Assembly: GCA_027325115.1 (NCBI GenBank)
Contig: DAHWFG010000272.1
Span: forward strand, 1 to 11,734
Length of the DNA: 11,734 nt
Source: JAKBCQ01 sp021807585
Lineage (GTDB): Bacteria; Planctomycetota; Planctomycetia; Isosphaerales; Isosphaeraceae
Direction: 5' to 3'
The notes beneath the pieces are model-generated. The model saw nothing but the letters and a program-made list of their open reading frames with translations, had not been told where the DNA came from and searched no databases. Position 1 is the first letter of the stretch. Each line of letters opens with the position of its first letter. Shown here one piece after another: positions 1-9,323 of this stretch. The position numbers were made by a program, and so were the translations under genes.

Positions 1-2
1 AA

Positions 3-1058
3 TCGAAGCCGATTTATCGCGGCGCGGTCGAGATTCAACGATCGCTCGTCGCGGCCGCGCCGGGCGACGTCGACCGTCGGCTCCAGTTCATCCAGACGCT
101 CATCGATTTCGGCGAAACGTATCGGATGAACGACCAGCCGACCGAAGCCCTCGAGCGATATCAAGAGGCTCTAGCCGCGATCGAGGCGACTCCGAAGACG
201 AATCGAGGTAGACGTGATTTTCGTGTCGCCGAGGCGTCGGCTCTGCTCGATCTCGGATCGTCGCTGTTGGAAACGGGTCGATTCGACGAATCAATCGAAG
301 CGACGAAAAGAGCCGTCGATTTATATTATAATATCGTTGGGAATACGAATACTCCGTCCGTGATCACCAAAAACACGACAATTTTCATGTTTATAGCGAT
401 GGGTTATAGAAATCTCGGCGTCGCGACCAGGGAGTTTAAGAACTCGATCGAAGCCGAAATCCATTTCAACAAGTCCATTCAAATTGAGAATATACTGATG
501 AAATTAAGCAATAATTCAGACGACGTCGCGTATCAGCTCGCCCTCTCGTTTCTAACGAAGGGAGAAACGTTCGTTTTTGATGAGAATCGAAGAAGCGAAT
601 CGGATATACTTATAAATCAATCGATTAATTTATATGAACAACTTATTAAACGTAAGCCGTCCACCCCGATCTACCTGCGCGATCTCGCCTCGGCGCTCAG
701 GGTTCGGGCCGAGACCGAACTTGAAAAAAACGACTTTCAGATCGCCGAAAAAGATTGCCGAGCCTGTTTATCAATTCTCGACCGATTGATGAAACCTGGA
801 GAACGCAATCTAGACGTTCGAGGACGACGCGCGCAAACTCTCGCCGTTCTGTCTCGAATCTTTTACCTGCGAGGATCGAAAATTCAAGCACAGATGATAT
901 TGTGTCAAGCCGTTGATATCGTCAAGAAAGTGGTGGAGGAAAACCCGTCGCGGTACGAGGATAAATCTGTTTTACAAATACTGAAACGTGAATATTGGAT
1001 AAAATACATCCTATTCCGTCAAAACCGATATCTACAATATTTTATATATGCTAATTAA
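3..1058 (+). CDS. TPR-repeat protein, C-terminal part (5' end outside window)
   Basis: The frame is open from the first bases of the window, so the ATG at 126 is internal and the true start lies upstream. The visible 351 residues are almost all helical, with about six degenerate tetratricopeptide-like helix pairs near residues 23-61, 73-112, 127-166, 173-217, 221-262 and 271-311. Typical TPR spacing shows in stretches such as LGSSLLETGRFDESIEATKR. TPR domains are protein-interaction scaffolds. In planctomycetes, such long degenerate arrays often form the C-terminal half of Ser/Thr kinases, so this may be the tail of one, but no kinase motif is inside the window. No membrane segment is evident. 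The last 20 residues are basic and aromatic (IKYILFRQNRYLQYF). Codon use is patchy, with AT-rich runs (about 319-380 and 600-655) inside CpG-rich sequence. The TPR assignment is fairly safe; the full-length function is unknown. Confidence 0.8.
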   Translation, partial: SKPIYRGAVEIQRSLVAAAPGDVDRRLQFIQTLIDFGETYRMNDQPTEALERYQEALAAIEATPKTNRGRRDFRVAEASALLDLGSSLLETGRFDESIEATKRAVDLYYNIVGNTNTPSVITKNTTIFMFIAMGYRNLGVATREFKNSIEAEIHFNKSIQIENILMKLSNNSDDVAYQLALSFLTKGETFVFDENRRSESDILINQSINLYEQLIKRKPSTPIYLRDLASALRVRAETELEKNDFQIAEKDCRACLSILDRLMKPGERNLDVRGRRAQTLAVLSRIFYLRGSKIQAQMILCQAVDIVKKVVEENPSRYEDKSVLQILKREYWIKYILFRQNRYLQYFIYAN

Positions 1059-1082
1059 TCGATATTCTGATTTAATCGATCA

Positions 1083-1147
1083 CGAGTCGACGATCGCATC
1101 GCAAACGCTCGGATCAATCCCGATCTTTACGTCGCGTCGTCGACTCG
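1083..1147. repeat. 11-bp perfect inverted repeat between convergent genes
   Basis: CGAGTCGACGA at 1083-1093 is the exact reverse complement of TCGTCGACTCG at 1137-1147, separated by 43 bp. It lies in the 97-bp gap between two converging genes, so it could fold in both transcripts and act as a bidirectional terminator or 3'-end stabiliser. The loop is long and no U-tract follows, so it is not a classical intrinsic terminator. Both arms contain GTCGAC, a word favoured by the local composition, so chance is possible. Confidence 0.4.
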
Positions 1148-1155
1148 GATTTCAA

Positions 1156-1875
1156 TCACAATCCCTGGGCGGGCGCCGGTACGGGAGCGGGTTGAGCGGC
1201 GGCGCACGGATCGTATTCGATGATCTCGACTACAATCTCTCCTGTCGATGTTTGCTCACCTCCGATCGAGGTCGTCGTGACGCTCACGGTTCCGGTACCC
1301 GTCCCCATGGCGTTGCTTGTCTGCGCGTTTTGAAGATATGTGATCGTATGAACTACGCCCTTTAAATCGACGATCTTTTGCGGCTTCACGCCGGATCCGG
1401 CGATGCTCAACTTCGGCATCTCTTTAATCGGAGGTATTATAACCGAGAACCGATGCGTTTTGACTCCTTTTTTATAATGAATTTTCACATAATCCGCTAA
1501 ATCTTTGTTTTGTAAATCCGTCTGGATGGTAAAAAGTTGGTTTCCAACCTGGATTGCAGTTTTGATATTCATTATCGCAATCTTTGATAAATCTAACGGC
1601 GAGCCATCCTGCGTCTCAAACACAATGATCGAATTCTTCTTGGCGAAGAGAACAGGGGTCGTCGATTGTTTCCATTGAAGATTGGGATTGGTTGGAGAAG
1701 CGATTGCAACTGGTAAATATCTGTTTGGTGCGTTGTCGCGAACAAATGTCGCTCGCGAACCGTTCTTCATCGCACCCGGAAAACCGGTTTTGGAAAACTC
1801 GCGTGTGCAATAACCCGCGAAAAACGCGGCCGTAATGAACAACGCCACCGCCCAATTCTGATTCTTCGACATCAT
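1156..1875 (-). CDS. Hypothetical membrane-anchored protein, family not recognised
   Basis: I do not recognise this 239-residue protein. A short N-terminus is followed by a hydrophobic helix at about residues 8-23 (WAVALFITAAFFAGY), so it is probably an inner-membrane-anchored or exported protein with its body outside the cytoplasm. There is no lipobox: the Cys after the helix follows Tyr. The body looks beta-rich with alternating hydrophobic residues. It has a Gly/Thr/Ser-rich stretch at 190-206 (starting MGTGTGTVSV) and an Ala/Pro-rich tail (PAPVPAPAQ). Two consecutive ATG codons are possible starts. AGGGGG lies 3 bases before the first and 6 before the second (1872), so the second is better spaced. 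A promoter-like pair lies about 70-100 bp upstream. The gene stands alone, converging on the TPR gene. It is a real gene by its coherent membrane anchor and ribosome site, but no function can be assigned. Confidence 0.7.
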   Translation of the reverse strand: MMSKNQNWAVALFITAAFFAGYCTREFSKTGFPGAMKNGSRATFVRDNAPNRYLPVAIASPTNPNLQWKQSTTPVLFAKKNSIIVFETQDGSPLDLSKIAIMNIKTAIQVGNQLFTIQTDLQNKDLADYVKIHYKKGVKTHRFSVIIPPIKEMPKLSIAGSGVKPQKIVDLKGVVHTITYLQNAQTSNAMGTGTGTVSVTTTSIGGEQTSTGEIVVEIIEYDPCAAAQPAPVPAPAQGL

Positions 1876-2204
1876 TCACCCCCTGTTCCTGAACCTGGTG
1901 CTGGACGATTGGAGACGAAACCGACGAATTGAAAGCGAACAAACCGATTCTAAAACCCACAATCATTCCGCGTCAACCGCCATATCTATCCCAATCTGAT
2001 TTTTCACGCTAAACCGGGTATCTCGCGCAGATTGACGATTCCGTGAGCTGGTTTTCGCTCGAGTCAAAGCCCTCGCGACATTCGATCGAGCATCCCGGAT
2101 ACCCTCATGCGATTCGTCAACCCTCCCCAAAGATTGAGTCGGATGTTTGCGCAAGGTTCGCGGACCCCGAAACTTTCACAAGCTCGGCCGATTGAAATCA
2201 CGCG
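1876..2204. other. 329-bp intergenic stretch without a gene
   Basis: This lies between the end of the permease gene and the start of the hypothetical protein, both on the minus strand. Small frames on both strands here lack ribosome sites and recognisable protein features. The only element I can support is the promoter-like pair at 1947-1976. I see no clear hairpin terminator just after the permease stop. Confidence 0.5.
1947..1976 (-). promoter_or_regulatory. Candidate sigma70-type promoter for the hypothetical membrane protein
   Basis: Read on the minus strand, TTGACG (1971-1976) is followed after 18 bp by TAGAAT (1947-1952). Each differs from the sigma70 consensus at one position. Transcription would start near 1940, giving a leader of about 65 nt before the ATG at 1875/1872. 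The match is good, but promoter consensus in this organism is not known from the window. Confidence 0.5.
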
Positions 2205-3989
2205 TTACGAGTCGGGAGCGTCGGCGGCGACGTCGAAGCCGCGAAACGCCGCGGCGATTAGCGGGATCGAACCAATCGCGAAACCGGCCGCGACGATCCA
2301 GCCGCACGCCGCGCCGAACAATACGTTCTTATGCGACGCCAAATACCCGAGATATCCGCCCAAAAACGCCAAAGCCAGAGTGAACAGAATCACCAGCATC
2401 TTGGCAAAAGAGATGAGCATCTGCCGCCCCATCTGAGAAAAATCGCCGATGCTCCCCCGCGCCGGCCGAGACGACGGCATTAGTAAAAATACCAAATTCT
2501 CAAGCGAGAATAATAAGATATTAACCGGGATTAAAGATGCGAACGCCACAATCAACGCCAAAGCCGCGGTCCCGGTCGGCCTCGTCGCCGCCGTGATCAA
2601 CACGAGCGCCGTCGCCTGCAATACCGTCAATAGCGCAATCGGAGTGAACAACTCGCCGACGACGAGCCAAAAATCGCCGATCGGTAACGCCTTGAGCTGC
2701 GGGATTCGATCAAAATCTCCCCGAAAATCAAATGTGAATGAACGCGAAAGGATTAGACCCGAAAACGCGACGACCGAAACGAGAGCGATCGCGGCTCGAT
2801 CGCTCGCCACTGGATCGGCGTCGACTCCGCCCGCGGAGCCTCCCGAACTCGCCCAAAACGACGAACCGAATGCGAGCGTCACGATCAACACCAAAAACAA
2901 TAGCCTCCCCAACCCCCGTAACGCCGCGGTCGATTGCCTCCAAATAATCGGGCCCGCTCCATTGAAATAAGGGAGCATTGGAGCGACGAGACGGGGCGCG
3001 CGGCTCGAATCCTTGCGTCGGATCGTCGCCGACGACCCGAGCCCGCCGCGACGAATCCGCTCAATCCGATCGGCGATTCGCTCGCTCGCCGCGGCCGAAT
3101 ATTCGAGATCAAAATGGCGGGGATCGATCGCCAAAATCAGCCCCAACAACGCGAGGTTGAGCGTAAGCGCCGCCCCTCCCCAGAGTGCCAGATCGGGCCA
3201 AAGCCGCTCGGCGGTGTACGCCTCGACAAAAACACGCAACGGCCAAAGTGCGACCCGCGCCGGGGGATAATCGATCGCCCGCGCGAATAAACCGGGCCGC
3301 GGGGGAATCGCCCCCTCGATCGAAACGCCTCGTCGGGTGTCGAGATCGCCGATTTTCCGCTCAATCGATCCGGCGGCGGCGTACTCGATCGCTCCGCCGC
3401 GATCGACCCCCGCGGCTCGGCCGAGCGCCGTCGCGACGATCAAGACCAACGCCGCGGCGATGATCTTTCGTGATCGATTATATAACTTTTCACCAATGAT
3501 GTGAAAAATCAACGCGGAAAGCAATGTAATATGCTGTACAAACATAAGAGCAAACGATAATCCCAGCCAGCACGCGAGATAAGAGGTTCGGCCGCGACGG
3601 AGTAAAAACGCCAGAAAGAGCGCCGAGAGGAACGAGGAAGCCGTCGACCAGAAGATTTTGTAGATTAATAACTGTCGTTGAGAGAAGGGCGCGGGGAAGA
3701 GGAAATCGACCTCGGGTCTGCTGAAATACACGGCTTTATCGCGCCCCGTCGAGAAAAAATTGAGCGCGAGGAAGAAGAGCAAAAGCGCCGTACCGCCGCG
3801 TCTCGTCTCCTCGGGAGAGGCCGCGGGCGCCGATCCATTGGCGAAAGCGACGAAGCCGAAATAGCCGATAAGAAAGAGCGCGCCCAGGACGTTGAGGAGA
3901 ACCTTGCCCCCTCCCCGTAGTCCGCGCACCGTTTTGCGAAACCGGGCTCGAAACTGAAGCCAAGAAAGCACCCATAACGATCGAGGCAC
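2205..3989 (-). CDS. ABC exporter permease (putative ABC_export family)
   Basis: Large polytopic membrane protein, the membrane half of an ABC export system with the ATPase just upstream. From the chosen start it has 594 residues with about 12 hydrophobic segments. Approximate positions are 30-50, 66-81, 115-131, 137-165, 175-193, 268-287, 360-380, 399-415, 440-467, 471-503, 523-548 and 555-580. The N-terminus PRSLWVLSWLQFRARFR, the motif SRPEVDFLFPAPFSQRQLL and the overall length fit the planctomycete putative ABC exporter family; the substrate is unknown. An ATG at 4124 (639 aa) and one at 4184 (659 aa) are also in frame. Both overlap the ATPase coding region, lack a good ribosome site and add an Arg-rich, non-membrane stretch unlike the rest. 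The GTG at 3989 has AAGGGG ten bases upstream, so I prefer it. The stop is certain, the start is not. An AT-rich codon run covers about 3475-3560. Confidence 0.75.
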   Translation of the reverse strand: MPRSLWVLSWLQFRARFRKTVRGLRGGGKVLLNVLGALFLIGYFGFVAFANGSAPAASPEETRRGGTALLLFFLALNFFSTGRDKAVYFSRPEVDFLFPAPFSQRQLLIYKIFWSTASSFLSALFLAFLLRRGRTSYLACWLGLSFALMFVQHITLLSALIFHIIGEKLYNRSRKIIAAALVLIVATALGRAAGVDRGGAIEYAAAGSIERKIGDLDTRRGVSIEGAIPPRPGLFARAIDYPPARVALWPLRVFVEAYTAERLWPDLALWGGAALTLNLALLGLILAIDPRHFDLEYSAAASERIADRIERIRRGGLGSSATIRRKDSSRAPRLVAPMLPYFNGAGPIIWRQSTAALRGLGRLLFLVLIVTLAFGSSFWASSGGSAGGVDADPVASDRAAIALVSVVAFSGLILSRSFTFDFRGDFDRIPQLKALPIGDFWLVVGELFTPIALLTVLQATALVLITAATRPTGTAALALIVAFASLIPVNILLFSLENLVFLLMPSSRPARGSIGDFSQMGRQMLISFAKMLVILFTLALAFLGGYLGYLASHKNVLFGAACGWIVAAGFAIGSIPLIAAAFRGFDVAADAPDS

Positions 3990-4089
3990 GCGATTCGATC
4001 CCCTTCGATTGTCGCGACGAACGAACCGTTCGCCGTAAGTCTCAATCCTATACCATATCTTGATCAACGGGTCGGCCTGCGATAAGCCG

Positions 4090-4932
4090 CTACGATTCAA
4101 CGCTTTGATCGACGATCGGCGCATCGGCCGCCGATTCCGCCATGGATTCACCGTGCGCGACCGCCCCCCTCGCCGAGTTCGCATCGACCTTCGGCGCGGC
4201 GGTTTCGGGCCCCTCGGTTAGCCGAAAGAAGAGATCCTCGAGCGTCTCGCGCCGACCTTCGGCCTCCATGTTCCGCCGAACTTGGTCGAGTTCCCCCAAA
4301 AGCAACGACCTCCCTTTGCGCATAACAAGAATACTTGTGCAAATATCTTCAACAAGCGATAACTGATGAGAACTGAGAATGACCGCGGCGCCCGCGGCGG
4401 CGCGGCCTCGGATCGAGGTTTTCATGTCGCGGATTCCGCGGGGGTCGAGGCCGGTGAGCGGTTCGTCGAGGACGATCGCTTTAGGGTCGTGGAGATAACC
4501 GCAGCCGATCGCGACCTTCTGCCGCATGCCGCGTGACAGTTCACCAGCGAGCGCGTGCCGTTTTTCGACGAGGTTGAAATCGACGAGGAGACGCTCGGCT
4601 CGATCGGTCCAGTCGGGCACGCGATACACCGCGGCGACGAACCGAAAGTGTTCCCAAACGGTCAATTGATCGAATAAGCGCGGGTCGTCGGGCACGTAAG
4701 CCAAGAGGGCCTTGGCGGCTACGGGATCGTTGTGGATGTCGTGGCCGGCGATTGAGAGTCGTCCCAAGGTGGGAGTGAGGATTCCCGCGATGGCGCGGAT
4801 CGTGGTCGTCTTGCCCGCTCCGTTGGGGCCGACGAGGCCGAGGATGCCGCCGGGCTCAACCCGGAATGAAAGCCCGTCGACCGCGATCGTCGTCTGATAA
4901 TGCTTGTGAAAATCCTCGACGACGATCGACAT
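4090..4932 (-). CDS. ABC transporter ATP-binding protein
   Basis: Cytoplasmic ATPase that should power the adjacent permease. In the 280-residue product, Walker A is GPNGAGKT (35-42), the signature LSRGMRQ (132-138), Walker B AIVLDEP (152-158), the D-loop GLDP (161-164) and the switch His is H189 in SSHQ. The Q-loop glutamine is replaced: the usual YVPQ reads YVPDDP (79-84), so D82 sits in the Gln place. The last 40 residues form an Ala/Ser/Glu-rich tail beyond the normal domain. An ATG at 4956 would add eight residues, but the ATG at 4932 has GAGGAG five bases before it, which decides the start. The permease gene follows: about 100 bp after this stop if its GTG is used, overlapping if an upstream ATG is used. 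This is an ABC-2-like importer-free arrangement, so export is the likely role. An AT-rich codon run at 4320-4380 covers the H-loop. Confidence 0.93.
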   Translation of the reverse strand: MSIVVEDFHKHYQTTIAVDGLSFRVEPGGILGLVGPNGAGKTTTIRAIAGILTPTLGRLSIAGHDIHNDPVAAKALLAYVPDDPRLFDQLTVWEHFRFVAAVYRVPDWTDRAERLLVDFNLVEKRHALAGELSRGMRQKVAIGCGYLHDPKAIVLDEPLTGLDPRGIRDMKTSIRGRAAAGAAVILSSHQLSLVEDICTSILVMRKGRSLLLGELDQVRRNMEAEGRRETLEDLFFRLTEGPETAAPKVDANSARGAVAHGESMAESAADAPIVDQSVES

Positions 4933-4964
4933 ATCCGCTCCTCGTTCGTGGCACAAAGACCCCC

Positions 4965-4970
4965 TATAAT
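4965..4970 (+). promoter_or_regulatory. Possible -10 box upstream of the signalling operon
   Basis: A perfect TATAAT lies in the 160-bp divergent gap between the ABC ATPase and the phosphatase gene. It would start transcription near 4977 and leave a leader of about 115 nt. No convincing -35 box sits 16-18 bp upstream (the region reads ctcgttcg). The AT-rich patch 4964-4980 could equally serve the minus-strand ABC unit. Confidence 0.25.
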
Positions 4971-5072
4971 TTACAATAAGGGCGACGCGAGATGAAACGG
5001 TCGAACGGTTCGATTCGCGGACTCGATCGCGGTCGGCGGGTTCGATCTACAGCGTCGATCGGGCGATTCTCC

Positions 5073-5084
5073 ATTCAAGGCGGT
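5073..5084 (+). promoter_or_regulatory. Ribosome-binding leader of the phosphatase gene, shared with the kinase gene
   Basis: ATTCAAGGCGGT precedes the ATG at 5093 by eight bases. The identical 12-mer precedes the kinase start at 6370-6381. AAGG is the Shine-Dalgarno-like core, 12 bases from this ATG, which is long but supported by the duplicate. Confidence 0.45.
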
Positions 5085-5092
5085 CCGAACCG

Positions 5093-6349
<1,257 letters not shown>

Positions 6350-6369
6350 ATATTCAATCAAAATGATTT

Positions 6370-6381
6370 ATTCAAGGCGGT
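6370..6381 (+). promoter_or_regulatory. Ribosome-binding leader of the hybrid kinase gene
   Basis: Second copy of ATTCAAGGCGGT, ending four bases before the ATG at 6386, with AAGG eight bases upstream of the start. The spacing is good and decides this start. The 36-bp gap after the phosphatase stop has no terminator-like hairpin, supporting co-transcription. Confidence 0.5.
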
Positions 6382-6385
6382 TCCG

Positions 6386-8902
6386 ATGCGGACGCTCAAA
6401 TCGCGGATTCTCTTCAATCATATGCGGCTGGTGGGGGTGCTTGCGGTGGCGATGATCGTCACGGTTTATAATTCTTTTGTGATCAGTAAATCGATCAGCA
6501 AGATTCTTGAAAGTAATTATATTAGCGTGCGTGCGGCGAGGGAGATGAAAGACTCGCTTTCGCGCATGAATATCGCGTCGCTTGAATATCTTGGGACGGG
6601 GTCGTGCTGCACCGAGAACGAGCTTTTGCGGCAGGAGAAGCGATTCGACGACGCCTTCGCGCTCGAGTTGAAGAACCTGACCGAGGCGAGCGAAGCCGAA
6701 CTTGTGGAGTCGATCCGAGTCGATTACGCGCGTTATCACGCGGCGCTTCGGAGCTTTCTTCATTCGGATCACGAGGTAGTCGCGGCGGCGGCGCGGCGAA
6801 CATATCTATCGACATTGAAGCCGTTGTTCAACGGGATCGTCGATCAAGAGAATAAGTTGGCGACGATGAATCAGGAGGCGATGTATCGGATCGACGACGA
6901 CGTGCGCGACCGCGCGAGCCGAGCCGCGTGGACGAGCGTGGCGCTTACGATCATTTCGATCGCACTCGCGTTCCAGCTTTCGCGGGTGATGGTGAGGCGG
7001 TCGCTCGTACCGCTTAAAACGCTCGCCGATCAGGCCGAGCGGATCGGAACGGGGTCGTTCGATGAACGGATCACTCCCGAGCGCGACGACGAGATCGGCG
7101 TGCTGGCGCGGTCGCTCAATTCCATGGTTGATCAGATCCGAACGCGTAATCGCAAGCTCGCCGAGAGCAACGACGAGCTGCGGCGATCGCGCGAGGAGGC
7201 CGAGGCCGCGAGCCGCGCCAAAAGCTCGTTCCTCGCCAACATGAGCCACGAACTGCGCACGCCGATGAACGCGATCATCGGTTACGGCGAGATGCTCGTC
7301 GAGGAGGCGCGCGATCGCGGCCAAAACGACCTCGTTCCCGACCTCAAAAAAATCCAGGACGCCGCCAAACATTTACTAGCGCTTATCAATGATATCTTGG
7401 ATCTTTCGAAGATCGAGGCGGGCCGGATGGGGCTGTTCATCGAGGAGTTCGACGTCGCCGAGACGGCGAGGGGTACGGCCTCGACCGTCGAACCGCTGAT
7501 CGGCAAGAAGAACAACACCCTCGTCGTCGCGGTCGACGGCGACGTCGGAACGATGCACGCCGATCAAACAAAGGTGCGCCAATGTTTGATTAATCTTTTA
7601 AGCAACGCCGCCAAGTTTACCGAGAACGGCGTGATCACGCTTTCTATCAAAAGGAAGTTGATGGGATCGAACGATTGGATCGCGTTCGGCGTCGCCGACA
7701 CGGGGATCGGCATGACGCATGAACAGATCGAGATGCTGTTTCGTCCGTTCACCCAGGCCGACGCCTCGACGACGCGCAAATACGGCGGAACGGGGCTGGG
7801 ACTGACGATCACGCGACGATTTTGCCAGATGATGGGGGGCGAGGTGACCGTCGAGAGCGAGCCGGGGAAAGGATCAACGTTCACGATCACGATCCCCGCG
7901 GTCGTGCGTGAGCGTCGCCTCGAACCCGAACCCGAGCCCGCGGCGGCCGCTTCGGCGAGCGATGAAATCGTCGACTCCGAGCCCGACTCCAAAGACGCGC
8001 GGATCGTCCTGGTGATCGACGACGACGTCGCGGTCCGCGATCTGATGCGGCGCACGCTGCACAGGCAGGGCTTTCACGTCGAAACCGCGTCGACCGGCGA
8101 CGCGGGCTTGCAACTGGCGCGCGAACTTAAGCCCGATTTGATCACGCTCGACGTGATGATGCCGGCGCTCGACGGCTGGGGCGTCCTCGCCGCGCTCAAG
8201 GCCGACGCCGAACTCGCGTCGATCCCCGTCGTCATGATGACGATCGTCGACGACCGCAACGTCGGCTTCGCGCTCGGAGTCGCCGATTATCTCGTCAAGC
8301 CGATCGATCGAGATCGTTTAATCAAAGTTGTGCGCAAACACTGCCTGAATCAAACATCTCCTCGTGTGCTGATTGTCGAGAACGACCCCGTGACCCGCGA
8401 GGTTTGGCACGAGATGCTCGTTAAAGAAGGCTATTCGGTCGTCGAGGCCGAGAACGGAGCGATCGCGCTCGATCGTTTGACCCGAAGCCGCGCCGATCTG
8501 ATCCTCCTCGATCTCTTCCTCCCCGAAATGGAGGGCTTCGAATTCTCGACCGAACTCTTCCGCCGCGAGGCCTGGCGAACGATTCCGATCGTCGTCACAA
8601 CCGAGGTCGATCTGGAAAGCGACGATCGCCGCGAATTAAGCGAACGCGTGGGCAAAATTCTCCGCAAAGGGGAATTTACCCGCGACGAACTGCTCGCCGA
8701 AATCGGCCGAAGAATCCGCGCGGCCGACCGTGTCGACGACGATGAAACTCACGCCGAAATCGTGGTGCGAAACGACGATACCGGTTATTCCTTCCCCGCG
8801 ATCCGACCGCAGGCCGAAACGCGCGGCGGAATCGCCCTCGGTCGCTCCGAAAAACCCGCCGATGATTCCCCCGCCGCGGTCTTCAATACATCAAAGAATT
8901 AA
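6386..8902 (+). CDS. Hybrid sensor histidine kinase with two C-terminal receivers
   Basis: Inner-membrane sensor kinase of 838 residues. TM1 is at about 13-34. A helical periplasmic sensor of about 145 residues follows (33-180, resembling a four-helix-bundle domain, with a Cys pair in GSCCTE near 72-77). TM2 is at about 181-198, then a HAMP linker to about 255 and a coiled coil into the dimerisation domain. Kinase motifs: H-box SHELRTPMN with H288, N-box around N403-N407 (NLLSNAAKF), G1 DTGIGM (438-443) and G2 GGTGLGL (467-473). An acidic linker (EPEPEPAAAA) leads to receiver 1 (538-655; phosphoacceptor D589, T619, K638) and receiver 2 (659-775; phosphoacceptor D709). Receiver 2 is atypical: its acidic pocket reads VENDP and the usual KP reads RKGEF. 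The last 60 residues are unstructured. No Hpt domain is present, so phosphate may pass directly to the partner receivers or through an unlinked Hpt protein. Confidence 0.94.
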   Translation: MRTLKSRILFNHMRLVGVLAVAMIVTVYNSFVISKSISKILESNYISVRAAREMKDSLSRMNIASLEYLGTGSCCTENELLRQEKRFDDAFALELKNLTEASEAELVESIRVDYARYHAALRSFLHSDHEVVAAAARRTYLSTLKPLFNGIVDQENKLATMNQEAMYRIDDDVRDRASRAAWTSVALTIISIALAFQLSRVMVRRSLVPLKTLADQAERIGTGSFDERITPERDDEIGVLARSLNSMVDQIRTRNRKLAESNDELRRSREEAEAASRAKSSFLANMSHELRTPMNAIIGYGEMLVEEARDRGQNDLVPDLKKIQDAAKHLLALINDILDLSKIEAGRMGLFIEEFDVAETARGTASTVEPLIGKKNNTLVVAVDGDVGTMHADQTKVRQCLINLLSNAAKFTENGVITLSIKRKLMGSNDWIAFGVADTGIGMTHEQIEMLFRPFTQADASTTRKYGGTGLGLTITRRFCQMMGGEVTVESEPGKGSTFTITIPAVVRERRLEPEPEPAAAASASDEIVDSEPDSKDARIVLVIDDDVAVRDLMRRTLHRQGFHVETASTGDAGLQLARELKPDLITLDVMMPALDGWGVLAALKADAELASIPVVMMTIVDDRNVGFALGVADYLVKPIDRDRLIKVVRKHCLNQTSPRVLIVENDPVTREVWHEMLVKEGYSVVEAENGAIALDRLTRSRADLILLDLFLPEMEGFEFSTELFRREAWRTIPIVVTTEVDLESDDRRELSERVGKILRKGEFTRDELLAEIGRRIRAADRVDDDETHAEIVVRNDDTGYSFPAIRPQAETRGGIALGRSEKPADDSPAAVFNTSKN

Positions 8903-8921
8903 TGGTTTAAGGTTTGTATCA

Positions 8922-9296
8922 ATGCGTAAACTTTTACTTGTTGAAGATAACGACATGAATCGCGACATGCTTTCGCGCCGATTGTCGCGGCGCGGCTACG
9001 ATGTTTCGATCGCGGTCGACGGCCGCGACGGTCTCGACCGGGCGCGCGCCGAACCGTTCGACGTCATCGTGCTGGATATGAGCCTTCCCGAACTCGACGG
9101 CTGGCAGGCTGCGCGTCTCCTCAAGGCCGACCCCGCGACCGCGCACATCCCGATCGTCGCGCTCACGGCGCACGCAATGGCAGGCGACCGCGAAAAAGCC
9201 CTCGAAGCCGGCTGCGACGAATACGACACCAAACCCGTCGATCTCGATCGCCTGATCGAAAAGATTGAAGCTATCTTAATAAGAGAAAACAATTAA
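8922..9296 (+). CDS. Stand-alone receiver-domain response regulator (CheY/DivK-like)
   Basis: Single receiver domain of 124 residues with no output domain. The conserved set is complete: E8/D9 in LLLVEDND, phosphoacceptor D52 in VIVLDMSLP, T82 in ALTAH and K104 in TKPV. The frame is open upstream to 8730, but that part only shadows the kinase gene. The ATG at 8922 starts exactly at the receiver fold and has AAGG nine bases before it. It is third in the operon, 19 bp after the kinase stop, and probably acts as a diffusible phosphate carrier or protein-interaction switch. Its N-terminal helix matches the receiver of the phosphatase gene very closely (NRDMLSRRL in both, with a 20-base identical stretch at 8955-8974 and 5138-5157). 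The stop lies 27 bp from the converging glpK stop, in an AT-rich gap with no clear hairpin. Confidence 0.93.
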   Translation: MRKLLLVEDNDMNRDMLSRRLSRRGYDVSIAVDGRDGLDRARAEPFDVIVLDMSLPELDGWQAARLLKADPATAHIPIVALTAHAMAGDREKALEAGCDEYDTKPVDLDRLIEKIEAILIRENN

Positions 9297-9323
9297 ATAA
9301 CAATCTATTAATTAACTAGCTAT

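Noticed and set aside
1804..1851. Lipoprotein signal in the hypothetical membrane protein
   Set aside because: The only Cys after the hydrophobic helix is preceded by Tyr (AGYC), which does not fit a lipobox.
8902..8910. Two-codon micro-ORF (ATG GTT TAA) overlapping the kinase stop as TAATG
   Set aside because: It has no support beyond the sequence coincidence and would arise easily by chance; the real start at 8922 has its own AAGG.
8730..8921. N-terminal extension of the stand-alone receiver protein
   Set aside because: This stretch overlaps the kinase 3' end in another frame and reads as Pro/Arg-rich nonsense. The ATG at 8922 has its own ribosome site and begins the receiver fold.
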